DNA of 59,811 nt, taken from Gammaproteobacteria bacterium (GTDB lineage: Bacteria; Pseudomonadota; Gammaproteobacteria; JAJPIJ01). This document shows, piece by piece, positions 9,218-20,614 of the stretch (its first letter is position 1; the number at the start of each line of letters is the position of its first letter). The stretch is taken from NCBI GenBank assembly GCA_021324815.1, contig JAJPIJ010000036.1:1-59811 (forward strand). Reading direction: 5' to 3'. A program made the position numbers and the translations under genes. Under the pieces are notes generated by a model. It was not told the origin of the DNA and made no database searches. It saw only the letters and a program-made list of their open reading frames with translations.

Positions 9218-9757
9218 ATGACTATTCTTCGTGCGGTGGCCCGTGTGCTGCTCGTGCTGTGGACGGCGGCCGCCGTGGCCGATACGGAACTTTACAAGTG
9301 GGTGGACAAGGACGGCGTCGTGCATTTCTCCGACAAGCCCGCCGCCGGGGCGGAGAAAATCAAGGTCAAGGACGTGGATACCATCCCGGCCGAGAAAGTA
9401 CAGACGCCGGCTGCCGGGCCCAAGGCCCCCGAGTCAAGGCATTATGAGATTACCTTCATTTCGCCGAAGGCCGATGAGTCGATCCGTGAGAATACGGGGA
9501 ACGTCAATGTCAGCGTACAGCTGAATCCTCCGCTGAATCCCGGGGACACCATTCAATTCCTGATGGACGGGCAGCCGCAGGGGGAGCCGGGCGGTTCGAC
9601 GGAATTGAGCCTGACCAACGTGGATCGAGGCACGCATACGGTGCAGGCGACGGTGCAGGATCAGAACGGCAGGCCGTTGGGCTCGGCCAGCACGACTTTC
9701 ACGCTTCAGCGTTTCTCCATACTCACCAATCCGGCCGCCAAAAACAAAAAGAACTGA
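9218..9757 (+). CDS. Exported DUF4124-domain protein between glnA and ntrB
   Basis: The 179-residue protein has a signal peptide (MTILRAVARVLLVLWTAAAVA), then the DUF4124 motif ELYKWVDKDGVVHFSDKP, a Pro/Lys-rich linker, and a C-terminal part that looks like an Ig-like beta-sandwich (ADESIRENTGNVNVSV ... DRGTHTVQATVQDQNGRPLG). It is probably periplasmic; the biochemical role of DUF4124 proteins is unknown to me. An ATG at 9206 would add four residues; the start at 9218 gives the cleaner signal peptide. A DUF4124 gene between glnA and ntrB recurs in several gammaproteobacteria, but a link to nitrogen control is unproven. Confidence 0.85.
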   Translation: MTILRAVARVLLVLWTAAAVADTELYKWVDKDGVVHFSDKPAAGAEKIKVKDVDTIPAEKVQTPAAGPKAPESRHYEITFISPKADESIRENTGNVNVSVQLNPPLNPGDTIQFLMDGQPQGEPGGSTELSLTNVDRGTHTVQATVQDQNGRPLGSASTTFTLQRFSILTNPAAKNKKN

Positions 9758-9894
9758 AGTACTTCCATTGGTTCATCTGGTCTGATTATTGCTGTTCTTT
9801 CGTAGAAACTGGTTATACCGCCATGTATGGGGCGGCTTTTCCCTACGTTTTCCGAGAGTCGGGAGCGCGATTGCACCGTACCCCAATTTCATAT

Positions 9895-9909
9895 GCACCA
9901 GAATAGTGC
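9895..9909. promoter_or_regulatory. NtrC-type operator in front of ntrB
   Basis: GCACCAGAATAGTGC has the same GCAC-N7-GTGC form as the glnA operators. It ends 16 bases before the chosen ntrB start. A weak promoter-like pair, TTGCAC (9871-9876) and TATGCA (9892-9897), overlaps it, so bound NtrC would be expected to repress, as at E. coli glnLp. Confidence 0.7.
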
Positions 9910-9925
9910 GATAAGATTGCATGCC

Positions 9926-10979
9926 ATGCCGGATGCCAGGCGCCTGCTGGCCTTGTTGGATCATCTGTCCACTGCGGTCATGGTGTTTGATGGAGCGGCC
10001 CGTTTGTGCTGGCAGAGCGCGGCGGTGGAGGCGTTGTTCGCCGTCAACATGCGCAAATCGGTCGGCCAACCCGCCGGGCAATTGCTCGCCGGCGCGCCGG
10101 TGCTGCTGGCGGCGCTCGACAAGGTGCTGAAGACCGGTGAGCCGCTGGTGGAACGCGAAGTCACGCTCGCCGAGTCGGGCATCACGCCCGCGCACAGCGT
10201 CGACTGCAGCCTGACGCCGGTGTTCGAGGGCAGCCGGGTGACGCACGTCCTGCTCGAACTCACCGACGCCGGCTGGCGCCGCCGGGTGGTGCGCGAGGAG
10301 AACCGTCTGGCGCAGGACCACGCCACGGCGGCCCTGATGCGCGGCATGGCCCACGAGGTGAAAAATCCGCTGGGCGGCATCCGCGGCGCGGCGCAGTTGC
10401 TCGAGCGCGAGCTGGGCAGCGAGGCGCACCGCGAATACACCCGCCTCATCATGGGCGAGGCCGACCGGCTGCGCAAACTGCTGGACAACATGATGCTGCC
10501 GGAAAGCAAGCCGCATCCCGTGGCCTTGAATGTCCACGAGGTCCTCGAGCACGTCCGGCAGCTGGTGGAGGCCGAACGGCCCAACCTGCGGATTCACCGC
10601 GATTACGACCCCAGCCTGCCGCCCCTGATCGCCGATCGCGACCATCTGGTGCAGGCGTTCCTGAACGTGGTGCACAACGCCAGCCAGGCGGTGGCCGGTG
10701 GCGGTGAAATCACGCTGCGCACGCGCGCCGAGCGGCAGATGACCCTGAACGGCCAGCGTCACCGCCTCGCCCTGCGCGTGGAGGTCATCGACACCGGCCC
10801 CGGCGTGCCTCCCGAGATCGCCGACCAGATCTTCTACCCCATGATCTCGGGACGCGCCGACGGCACCGGCCTCGGACTGGCGATCACCCGCAGCCTGATC
10901 CACAAGAACGGCGGCACCATCGAATGCCAGAGCCGCCCCGGCCATACCGTCTTCAGCGTGCTGCTGCCGCTCAACGACA

Positions 10980-10987
<8 letters not shown>
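9926..10987 (+). CDS. ntrB: Nitrogen regulation sensor histidine kinase NtrB
   Basis: NtrB (NRII, GlnL) phosphorylates or dephosphorylates NtrC according to the PII signal. From the start MPDARRLLALLDHLSTAV it has 353 residues (E. coli 349): a PAS domain (about 1-110), the phosphoacceptor helix RGMAHEVKNPLGG with His143, and the HATPase domain with N-box VVHNASQA, G1 DTGPGVPP and G2 GTGLGLAI. Earlier in-frame starts (9827, 9893) are rejected because an NtrC operator lies across that DNA and those residues do not match the family. It overlaps ntrC by eight bases. Confidence 0.95.
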
Positions 10988-12380
<1,393 letters not shown>

Positions 12381-12448
12381 CGGTTCTACTGCGCGTTCAG
12401 AGCCGTCGAAGGCGGCTTCTGTTAGGATCTGTTCGAGACTTGCCTCGC

Positions 12449-13384
12449 ATGTTCATACGACAGCTGCGCTATCTGACCGCCCTTGCGCGCGAGCAGCACT
12501 TTGCCCGCGCGGCGGTGGCCAGCCACGTCTCGCAGCCCACGCTGTCCGCGGGTCTGCACAAGCTCGAATGCGAACTGGGCATCCGCATTATCGAAAGGGA
12601 TCAACAGTTCCGGGGCTTCACGCCGGAGGGCGAGCGGGTACTCGTCTGGGCACAGCGCATTCTTGCCGACTGGGAGGCGCTGGTTCAGGACGTCAGTGAA
12701 TCGCGCGAAGGCCTGCAGGGCACGGTGCGCCTCGGCGTCGTGCCGGCGGCGCTGCCGGCCGTCGGGGCGCTGATCGAGGAGTTCTGCGCACGTCATCCGG
12801 CCGCGCGCGTTTTGATTCAGCAAATGTCCTCGCGCAGCATCGAACAGCGCTTGGCGGAATTCGATCTGGATGCCGGTCTGACCTACCTCGACAATGAACC
12901 CTTGAAAGATGTCATCGCGCGGCCGCTGTACCGCGAGCATTATGTGTTTCTCACTGCCGAGGGCGGTCCCTGGAGCAACGTCCGTTCGGTGAGCTGGCGG
13001 GCGGTCGCAGGCGTTCCGCTCTGCCTGCTGTCACAGGACATGCAGATGCGCCGCATCATCGACGCCGTCTTCCGCGCCGCCGGTGTGTTTCCCCGCACTG
13101 TCGTCGAGGCCAATTCCTTCATCGCGCTGTATTCCCTGGTGCGGCAGGGGTCATGGTCGAGCGTGTTTCCGCACACCTTCCTCTCCCTGTTCGGCGTGCC
13201 GCCGGGGGTGCACGCCATCCCACTGGCGGAGCAGCTGCCGGATCACGCCGTGGGGCTGGTGATACCGAAGAACGAGCCGGTATCACCGGCCGCACGGGCG
13301 TTGCTGGCCGCCGCCGAAGGACTGGCGCTACGGTCCTTTTTCGACACGGAACCCTCCTCCCAGGAATCCGCCCAAGCGTCATAG
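12449..13384 (+). CDS. LysR-family regulator, probable regulator of the formate dehydrogenase gene
   Basis: The 311-residue protein opens with MFIRQLRYLTALAREQHF, a winged helix-turn-helix with the recognition region ARAAVASHVSQPTLSAGLHKLE, followed by the two-lobed effector domain (GTVRLGVVPAALPAV onward). The N-terminus resembles the LysR regulators next to formate dehydrogenase operons in betaproteobacteria, and here too the next gene encodes a formate dehydrogenase in the same direction. The ATG at 12449 is preferred to a TTG nine bases earlier. The effector (formate or a redox signal) is not visible. Confidence 0.85.
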   Translation: MFIRQLRYLTALAREQHFARAAVASHVSQPTLSAGLHKLECELGIRIIERDQQFRGFTPEGERVLVWAQRILADWEALVQDVSESREGLQGTVRLGVVPAALPAVGALIEEFCARHPAARVLIQQMSSRSIEQRLAEFDLDAGLTYLDNEPLKDVIARPLYREHYVFLTAEGGPWSNVRSVSWRAVAGVPLCLLSQDMQMRRIIDAVFRAAGVFPRTVVEANSFIALYSLVRQGSWSSVFPHTFLSLFGVPPGVHAIPLAEQLPDHAVGLVIPKNEPVSPAARALLAAAEGLALRSFFDTEPSSQESAQAS

Positions 13385-13396
13385 ACATCATCTATC
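13382..13396. promoter_or_regulatory. Candidate LysR-type operator upstream of fdh
   Basis: The dyad ATAGA-catca-TCTAT, which starts one base earlier at 13381 and ends at 13395, contains a T-N11-A core typical of LysR regulators. It overlaps the stop codon of the regulator gene and lies about 210 bases before fdh, so it could serve the regulator in controlling the dehydrogenase. Confidence 0.4.
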
Positions 13397-13603
13397 GGCG
13401 TTCCGCGCAATCGATTTGAAGAGGCGTGGAGTGTTTCTCATACTCACGCGCGTTGCTGGTTGTTGTCCGCAGTGCCTCATGGTGTGGGTGCAGACCGTCC
13501 CTGACGCATTCGCGGTAACCGCCGGGCGTTATCCGGTGGAATCGCTGCGGGCCGCCATGGCCCGTCTCCAAAAATCCAAACAATCATCAGGAGGTCTCAT
13601 CCT

Positions 13604-14806
13604 ATGGCCAAGGTCATATGCGTGCTGTACGACGATCCCGTGGGCGGCTATCCAAAATCCTACGCCCGCGACGATATCCCCAAACTGGAACGTTATCCCG
13701 ACGGGCAGACGCTGCCGACGCCGGCAGGCATTGATTTCAAACCGGGGCAGTTGCTGGGCAGCGTCTCCGGAGAACTCGGGCTGCGAAAATTCCTTGAGAG
13801 CAACGGCCACAAATTGGTTGTCACTTCGGATAAGGACGGCGCCGACTCCGTCCTGGATCGCGAGCTGCCGGACGCCGACATCGTCATCTCGCAGCCCTTC
13901 TGGCCCGCCTACATGACGGCGGCAAGGATCGCCAAGGCGCCGAAATTGAAGCTCATCGTCACCGCCGGCATCGGCTCCGATCACACCGACTTGCAGGCGG
14001 CGATGGAGCGGGGCATCACGGTCGCGGAAGTCACCTACTGCAACAGCATCAGCGTCTCCGAGCACGTGGTGATGATGATCCTGGCGTTGGTGCGCAATTA
14101 CATCCCCTCCTACCAGTGGGTGGTCAACAAGGGTTGGAATATCGCCGACTGCGTGGCGCGCTCCTACGACGTGGAGGGCATGGTGTTCGGGACGGTCGCC
14201 GCGGGACGTATCGGACTCGCGGTGCTGAAGCGACTGAAACCCTTCGACATGAAGCTGCATTACACCGACCGGCACCGCCTGCCGCAGAGCGTCGAAAAGG
14301 AACTGGGATTGACCTTCCATCCCGATGTGGAGTCGATGGTGAAAATTTGTGATGTTGTCAGCATCAATTGTCCGCTGCATCCCGAGACCGAGCATCTGTT
14401 CAACGACAAGCTCATCGCCAAGATGAAGCGCGGGGCCTACATCGTCAACACCGCGCGCGGCAAGATTTGTGATCGCGACGCCATCGTGAGGGCGCTGCAG
14501 AGCGGACAGCTCGCCGGCTACGCCGGTGACGTATGGTTCCCACAGCCGGCGCCCAAGGACCATCCTTGGCGGACGATGCCGCACCACGGCATGACGCCGC
14601 ACATCTCCGGCTCCAGTTTGTCAGCGCAGGCGCGCTACGCCGCCGGCACGCGTGAAATTCTGGAATGCTGGTTCAGCGGCCGCCCCATCCGCAATGAATA
14701 CCTGATCGTCGACAAGGGCAGACTGGCCGGTGTGGGGGCGCACTCCTACAGCGCCGGCAACGCCACCGCTGGCTCCGATGAGGCGGTGAAATTCAAAAAG
14801 GGGTGA
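13604..14806 (+). CDS. fdh: NAD-dependent formate dehydrogenase (metal-independent)
   Basis: The enzyme oxidises formate to CO2 with reduction of NAD+, without molybdenum or tungsten. The 400-residue sequence is close to Pseudomonas sp. 101 FDH from end to end: MAKVICVLYDDPV, ISQPFWPAYMT, TAGIGSDH, EVTYCNSISVSEH (active-site Asn), the NAD fold GTVAAGRIG, the NAD-selecting HYTDRHR, NTARGKICDRDA (catalytic Arg) and TPHISGSSLSAQARYA (catalytic His). The C-terminus VGAHSYSAGNATAGSDEA matches too. A strong AGGAGG site precedes the ATG. It would give NADH from formate arising in C1 metabolism or taken up from outside. Confidence 0.97.
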   Translation: MAKVICVLYDDPVGGYPKSYARDDIPKLERYPDGQTLPTPAGIDFKPGQLLGSVSGELGLRKFLESNGHKLVVTSDKDGADSVLDRELPDADIVISQPFWPAYMTAARIAKAPKLKLIVTAGIGSDHTDLQAAMERGITVAEVTYCNSISVSEHVVMMILALVRNYIPSYQWVVNKGWNIADCVARSYDVEGMVFGTVAAGRIGLAVLKRLKPFDMKLHYTDRHRLPQSVEKELGLTFHPDVESMVKICDVVSINCPLHPETEHLFNDKLIAKMKRGAYIVNTARGKICDRDAIVRALQSGQLAGYAGDVWFPQPAPKDHPWRTMPHHGMTPHISGSSLSAQARYAAGTREILECWFSGRPIRNEYLIVDKGRLAGVGAHSYSAGNATAGSDEAVKFKKG

Positions 14807-14821
14807 AACTTTGCCGGGATT

Positions 14822-14851
14822 ACCCGCATGGCGCGTTCGCGCCATGCGGGT
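14822..14851. terminator. Long perfect hairpin between convergent fdh and hemB
   Basis: ACCCGCATGGCG at 14822-14833 pairs with 14840-14851, and the stem can extend to a two-base loop. It lies 15 bases after the fdh stop and directly before the hemB stop, so it can serve both directions. No T tract follows either side. Confidence 0.55.
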
Positions 14852-14854
14852 GGA

Positions 14855-15903
<1,049 letters not shown>

Positions 15904-16050
15904 TCCTCAAGCCATCCTCGTCCGGGATTAGGGGGCGGCCGGCCGCCTCCGCGTGAGCCATGGCCGTTAAGATTTAGTACCGCCGCCACGCGGGGCGAAT
16001 TCACTCCTGGTCCATACGGCGACCGCGCGTCACCACCAATCATCCCCGGC

Positions 16051-16995
16051 CTACTGGAAGTTGAGGATATATGTCGCCCTGACAATATTGCCGAAGGGAT
16101 GGGGATCATTGACCGGCAGGTCCACGCCGAGTATTAAAGAGTTTTCACGCGCAAACCAGAATCGAAGGCCGGGCGTGATGGTGAAAACCGTTTGACCTTC
16201 CTTGTCGCCGTTCAAATTGGTGGTGGCGAAGGCCTCTGCGAAGGTCGTGAAGTTGCCGAAAATGGGTGTATTGGGATCGGTCCAGGTCTTCGCCAGCGAG
16301 AGGTCATAGCTGATGTCGTCTTCCCGGGTGCCGGGCTTGTGCGGGCCCGACAGGCTTTCGTATTGGAACGAATAGTACAGCCCCACTTGATTGAGATTAA
16401 GGAGCGACTGCAAATCATTGAACCCCGCCAGGGCATACGATACCGAGGTCTGGGTTTGGCCAATGCCCTTGTTCGGGGTCGCCACTTTCACCTGTGCGGC
16501 ATAGGACGAAGTGGAGGTGTCGATGAGTTGCAAGCGCACCAATCCGCCGCCGCCGGCACCGTCCTCATCCGTTCCGGCTCGCGCGTTATTCCATTGGTAG
16601 TTGGTGATGGCCTCGATCATCAGCCGGCGATTGAGCCCATAGGCGATGAGGCCATTGAGAAAGTCCGTGCTATCGAGTTTGGGATTATTGCGAATGTCAT
16701 TGGTGCGGGCGTAATCCAGCCGGAATTCGCGCTCCAGAAAGTTTGTCGTGACCCGCAGAAGCGCCATATCCGGCGCTGCCCGTTCCCGCTTCGCCCAGGG
16801 TTGGTCCCAGCCCTCTGAAAACAAGTTAAAGAGGGTCAGATCGGACAGCGTCGTATTCCGATCATGCGCCGCCCCCTGATTATCGTCAGCCCTGGCGGCA
16901 TTGAGGCACGATCCCATGATGGTCAGGCAGATTAGAAAGACCTTCCAGGTTGAAACCCCGCGTAGCAGCTTCTCCGTCGTCATGTTTGTTTTCAT
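16051..16995 (-). CDS. Putative outer-membrane beta-barrel protein
   Basis: The 314-residue protein has an N-terminal signal peptide (hydrophobic WKVFLICLTIMGSCLNAARA, then DDNQ) and a body of alternating polar and aromatic strands: LRVTTNFLEREFRLDYA, YGLNRRLMIEAITNYQW, VGLYYSFQYESL, FTITPGLRFWFARENSLILG. It ends in NIVRATYILNFQ, consistent with a closing barrel strand. It looks like a transporter-type or channel outer-membrane protein; I cannot name the substrate. A GATGAGGAG ribosome site fixes the start. It is divergent from tupBCA across an AT-rich region. Confidence 0.7.
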   Translation of the reverse strand: MKTNMTTEKLLRGVSTWKVFLICLTIMGSCLNAARADDNQGAAHDRNTTLSDLTLFNLFSEGWDQPWAKRERAAPDMALLRVTTNFLEREFRLDYARTNDIRNNPKLDSTDFLNGLIAYGLNRRLMIEAITNYQWNNARAGTDEDGAGGGGLVRLQLIDTSTSSYAAQVKVATPNKGIGQTQTSVSYALAGFNDLQSLLNLNQVGLYYSFQYESLSGPHKPGTREDDISYDLSLAKTWTDPNTPIFGNFTTFAEAFATTNLNGDKEGQTVFTITPGLRFWFARENSLILGVDLPVNDPHPFGNIVRATYILNFQ

Positions 16996-17079
16996 GGCTC
17001 CTCATCAGTTTCTGTGCTTGTGTAAGCGCTGGCCGTCTTCTCGCATGACCGGCGGCTTGACGCTTCTGCAATACTTTAT

Positions 17080-17176
17080 GAATTTAATTTCTTATTTCAT
17101 GGCACTCTATTTGATTACCTAGATAATATTATGGTAAATAATATAATTAAAATATGAATTATTAAGCATAAATAGC
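17080..17176. promoter_or_regulatory. Strongly AT-rich divergent control region before tupB
   Basis: About 100 bases are mostly A and T in otherwise GC-rich DNA, with short palindromes such as ATAATATTAT and an AATAAT...ATTATT inverted repeat. tupB has no clear ribosome site after it. The region probably holds the tup promoter and a metalate-responsive operator for the ModE-like regulator encoded at the end of the operon, but no known operator consensus is recognisable. Confidence 0.4.
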
Positions 17177-17899
17177 ATGAGCGACATCACGCAGGCATTT
17201 CCCCTGGCCGCCCGTCTGCTGTTGCAGTTTGATCCGCTGCTGCGCGAGATCATCGGTCTGTCGCTGGCGGTCAGCCTGACGGCCGTGGTGCTGGCCGCAA
17301 TCGTCGGTTTGCCGCTGGGCGCCGGATTGGCCCTGTTGCGGTTTCCAACACGCAATTTTTTCATCGTCCTCAACAACACCCTGTTGGGATTGCCGCCGGT
17401 GGTGGTGGGACTGGTGGTTTACCTGTTGCTGTCGCGCAGTGGTCCGTTCGGGTTCCTCGGGCTGCTGTTCACGCCGGCGGCGATGGTGCTGGCGCAATGC
17501 GTGCTGGTGACGCCCATCATCATGGCCCTGACGCGCCAGCAGATCGAAGACCTGTGGCTGGAATATGCCGAACAGTTGCAGTCGATGGGCGCCAGCCGCT
17601 TGCTGGCCATTCCCACGTTGCTATGGGAGGGGCGTCACAGCCTCATGACCTGCGTGCTGGCGGGGTTCGGCCGGGCCATCGGCGAGGTCGGCGCCATCAT
17701 CATCGTCGGCGGGAATATCGATCACTACACCCGCACCATGACCACGGCCATCGCGCTCGAAACCTCCAAGGGAAATCTGGCGCTGGCGCTGGCGCTGGGC
17801 TTCGTGCTCATCACCCTGTCGATGGTGGTGAACGGCACGGTCTACGGCCTCAAGGAGCACGCCCTGCGCCACGACTTGAGCGGGATCACGGCGCCGTGA
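17177..17899 (+). CDS. tupB: Tungstate ABC transporter permease TupB
   Basis: The 240-residue inner-membrane permease has about five to six hydrophobic segments and the ABC-permease EAA loop (YAEQLQSMGASRLLAIPTLL), followed by GRAIGEVGAIIIVGGNI. The similarity is to TupB-type tungstate permeases rather than ModB. Its stop overlaps the tupC GTG (GTGA), so the two are coupled. Confidence 0.92.
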   Translation: MSDITQAFPLAARLLLQFDPLLREIIGLSLAVSLTAVVLAAIVGLPLGAGLALLRFPTRNFFIVLNNTLLGLPPVVVGLVVYLLLSRSGPFGFLGLLFTPAAMVLAQCVLVTPIIMALTRQQIEDLWLEYAEQLQSMGASRLLAIPTLLWEGRHSLMTCVLAGFGRAIGEVGAIIIVGGNIDHYTRTMTTAIALETSKGNLALALALGFVLITLSMVVNGTVYGLKEHALRHDLSGITAP

Positions 17900-18636
17900 A
17901 CGCACCCTGCACAAGCCTCACGCCAAGCATACTGCCATTGCGGCTGGAGCATGTCGCGTATGAATTTCGGGGAAGGACCTTGTTGCAGGACGTGAACCTG
18001 ACCATCACCGCCGGCGGCAAGACCGTGCTCTTGGGGCCGAATGGCGCGGGCAAAAGCCTCATCATGCGCCTGTGCCACGGCCTGCTCGCGCCGACGGCGG
18101 GAAGGATCACCTGGGCGGGCGGCCCGATCGCGTGGGCGCGGGACCGGCAGGCCATGGTGTTTCAGCGTCCCATCATGCTGCGCCGTTCAGTGGCGGAGAA
18201 TATCGAATATCCGCTGTCGTTGCGTGGCTTCGGCCGCGGCCTGCGGCGACAACGGCTGCGGGAGGCGCTGCAAATGGCAGGGCTCACGAATCACGCCAAT
18301 CTCCCGGCACGACTGCTCTCCGGGGGCGAGCAGCAGCGCGTCGCACTGGCGCGCGCCTGGGTGATCCGCCCGGAGGTTCTGCTGCTGGATGAGCCCACGG
18401 CCAATCTCGACCCCACGGCGACCGGCGCCGTGGAACAGGTGATTGAGGAATTCGCGCAGGCCGGCGTCAAAATCATCATGACGACGCATGATTTAAGCGA
18501 GGCACGCCGGCTGGCCGATGAGATTGTATTTATGCATCGAGGCTGCGTTGCCGAGCATCAACCGGCGCGGCAATTCTTCGGCGCACCGCAAAGTCGCGAG
18601 GGAAAGGCGTTCCTGGCGGGGCAATTGTCTTGGTAA
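17896..18636 (+). CDS. tupC: Tungstate ABC transporter ATP-binding protein TupC
   Basis: The 246-residue ATPase energises tungstate uptake. Walker A is LLGPNGAGKSLIMRL, the Q-loop VFQRPIMLRRS, the signature LSGGEQQRVALARAW, Walker B VLLLDEPTANLDP, and the switch histidine is in TTHDLSEARR. No C-terminal TOBE/Mop domain is fused, unlike ModC; a separate Mop protein is encoded at 21448. The GTG start at 17896 is chosen from the overlap with tupB and the lack of an ATG before the conserved region. Confidence 0.93.
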   Translation: MNAPCTSLTPSILPLRLEHVAYEFRGRTLLQDVNLTITAGGKTVLLGPNGAGKSLIMRLCHGLLAPTAGRITWAGGPIAWARDRQAMVFQRPIMLRRSVAENIEYPLSLRGFGRGLRRQRLREALQMAGLTNHANLPARLLSGGEQQRVALARAWVIRPEVLLLDEPTANLDPTATGAVEQVIEEFAQAGVKIIMTTHDLSEARRLADEIVFMHRGCVAEHQPARQFFGAPQSREGKAFLAGQLSW

Positions 18637-18662
18637 CGGCCAATGAGGAATTGAGAACCGCA

Positions 18663-19493
18663 ATGAAGTTGAATCTTCGTCTTAAAGGGGTGTTTACTGG
18701 TCTTTTGCTGGCGTTATTGGCGGCGCCGGCGTGGACCGCGGAGAAATTCATCACGCTGTCCTCGACGACTTCCACCCAGAATTCGGGCTTGTTTGATTAT
18801 CTGCTGCCGAAGTTCACCGCCAAAACCGGGATCGAAGTCCGCGTGATCGCAGTGGGCACGGGGCAGGCCTTGAAGCTCGGCGAGCAGGGGGACGCCGACG
18901 TGCTGTTGGTGCACGACCGGGCCGGCGAGGAGAAATTCATCCGCGATGGCCATGGGGTGGAACGGTTGGAGGTGATGTACAACGACTTCGTCATCATCGG
19001 GCCCAGGTCCGATCCGGCCGGCGTACGCGGCATGAAGGACGCCGTGGAGGCCTTCCGCGCCATCGCGAGGAAGCAATCGACGTTCATTTCGCGCGGTGAT
19101 GACAGCGGCACGCATCGCGAGGAGTTGCGTCTGTGGGGGGAGGCGGGCGTCGACGTCAGGGCCGCCTCTGGAAAGTGGTACAAGGACATCGGCGGCGGCA
19201 TGAGCGCCGCCCTCAATACCGCCGCGGGCCTGGAGGCATACACGTTGAGTGACCGCGCCACCTGGGCCACCTTCAAAAACCGCGGCAATTTGGAACTGCT
19301 GGCCGAGGGCGATCCGCGGCTGTTCAATCAGTACGCCCTCATCCTGGTCAATCCCGGGCGGCATCCCCATGTGAAAAAGGCGGAGGGCCAGCGATTCATC
19401 GACTGGATGCTGTCGCCGGAGGGCCAGCAAGTCATCGGCGCCTATGTCGTGGGCGGACAGACTCTGTTTCATCCCAATGCCAGGGCCAAATGA
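18663..19493 (+). CDS. tupA: Periplasmic tungstate-binding protein TupA
   Basis: The 276-residue protein has a signal peptide (VFTGLLLALLAAPAWTA) and the TupA signatures: LSSTTSTQNSGLFDYLLPKF at the start of the mature protein, GTGQALKLGEQGDADVLLVH, and SRGDDSGTHREEL, which in the family bind the oxyanion. TupA proteins usually select tungstate over molybdate, but the sequence alone cannot prove selectivity. The gene order here is B-C-A rather than the commoner A-B-C. Its stop overlaps the start of the regulator gene. Confidence 0.93.
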   Translation: MKLNLRLKGVFTGLLLALLAAPAWTAEKFITLSSTTSTQNSGLFDYLLPKFTAKTGIEVRVIAVGTGQALKLGEQGDADVLLVHDRAGEEKFIRDGHGVERLEVMYNDFVIIGPRSDPAGVRGMKDAVEAFRAIARKQSTFISRGDDSGTHREELRLWGEAGVDVRAASGKWYKDIGGGMSAALNTAAGLEAYTLSDRATWATFKNRGNLELLAEGDPRLFNQYALILVNPGRHPHVKKAEGQRFIDWMLSPEGQQVIGAYVVGGQTLFHPNARAK

Positions 19494-20608
19494 TGCGAGC
19501 CTCTTCTTCTTCCGTACCGCTGAAACTGGAGCTGCGCTGGTGGCTGGGCGGCAGGGATGCGTTGGAGGTTGAGCCGTTGCTGCTGTTGTTGCTCCAGGAG
19601 ATCGACAACCTCGGATCACTGCAGATGGCGGCACGGGCCGCCGCCTGCTCCTACCGTCATGCCTGGGGATTGTTGCGCAAGTGGGAACACCTGCTCGGCC
19701 ACCGTCTGGTGACGCTGGAGCGGGGACGCGGCGCCAGTCTGGCGCCGCTCGGCCGGCAGTTGCTGCGGGAGGACCACCACGTGCGGGCACGGCTGGGGCC
19801 GGAACTGGAGAGTCTGGCGCTGGAGAGCGGCAACGCGCTCAGCGCCCTGCTGGAGCAGGGCGGCCGCGAGATTCATCTGCGCATCTTCGCCAGCCATGGT
19901 CTGGCCGTGTCCGCGTTGCGCGATCTGCTGCTCAAACAGGGCGGGCTCCGGGTCGATTTGCAGTTCCGCGGCAGCCTGGACAGCCTGCGCCTGTATCGCG
20001 CCGGCAAGTGCGACGCCGCGGGATTTCACCTGCCGCAGGGGGCGCTCGGCGAGAAACTGCTGCCGCGGTTCACGCGTCACCTGGACGACACCGGGGACAG
20101 GCTGGTGCGCGTGGTGCAGCGCGAACAGGGCCTGATCGTGACGCGGGGCAATCCCAGGGCGGTGCGCAAGATCACCGACCTCAAGGCACCGTCCATCCGC
20201 TACATCAGCCGCCAGCCGGGCTCGGGCACGCGCCTCATCTTTGACGCCCTGCTTGAGGAGGCGGGCGTCAATCCCGCGGACATCAACGGCTATCACACGG
20301 AGGAGTTCACCCACATGGCGGTGGCCGCCTTGATCGCCAGCGGCGCGGCCGACGCTGGCATGGGCATACGCGCCGCGGCGGCCAGAGTTGGCCTCGATTT
20401 CGTGCCCTGGGTGACGGAAAATTATTACTTCGTTTTCCGACGCGACGCCGGCCGCTCCCCGCCCATCGCGCATTTGCTCGCCGCGTTGCGCGGGGGGGAA
20501 TACGCGCGGGAGGTTGCGGCACTGCCGGGATATGGTGCCGCCGGCGCCGGCGAAATCGTCGAGATCTCCGAACTGCGCGCCGATCTGCAGCGCAAAACGG
20601 GGCGGTGA
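19490..20608 (+). CDS. ModE-like one-component regulator with substrate-binding domain (TupR-like)
   Basis: The 372-residue protein has a ModE/LysR-like winged helix-turn-helix at the N-terminus (EIDNLGSLQMAARAAACSYRHAWGLLRKWEHLLG) and a periplasmic-binding-protein-like domain from about residue 125 (LRIFASHGLAVSALRDLL ... ISRQPGSGTRLIFDALLEEAG ... EEFTHMAVAALIASGAADAGMGI). The binding domain resembles the MoeA/PBP-like domain fused to ModE-type HTHs. It is translated with tupA and probably senses tungstate or molybdate, or the cofactor, to control tupBCA. It lacks signal and membrane segments, so it acts in the cytoplasm. Confidence 0.85.
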   Translation: MMRASSSSVPLKLELRWWLGGRDALEVEPLLLLLLQEIDNLGSLQMAARAAACSYRHAWGLLRKWEHLLGHRLVTLERGRGASLAPLGRQLLREDHHVRARLGPELESLALESGNALSALLEQGGREIHLRIFASHGLAVSALRDLLLKQGGLRVDLQFRGSLDSLRLYRAGKCDAAGFHLPQGALGEKLLPRFTRHLDDTGDRLVRVVQREQGLIVTRGNPRAVRKITDLKAPSIRYISRQPGSGTRLIFDALLEEAGVNPADINGYHTEEFTHMAVAALIASGAADAGMGIRAAAARVGLDFVPWVTENYYFVFRRDAGRSPPIAHLLAALRGGEYAREVAALPGYGAAGAGEIVEISELRADLQRKTGR

Positions 20609-20614
20609 CCCGCT

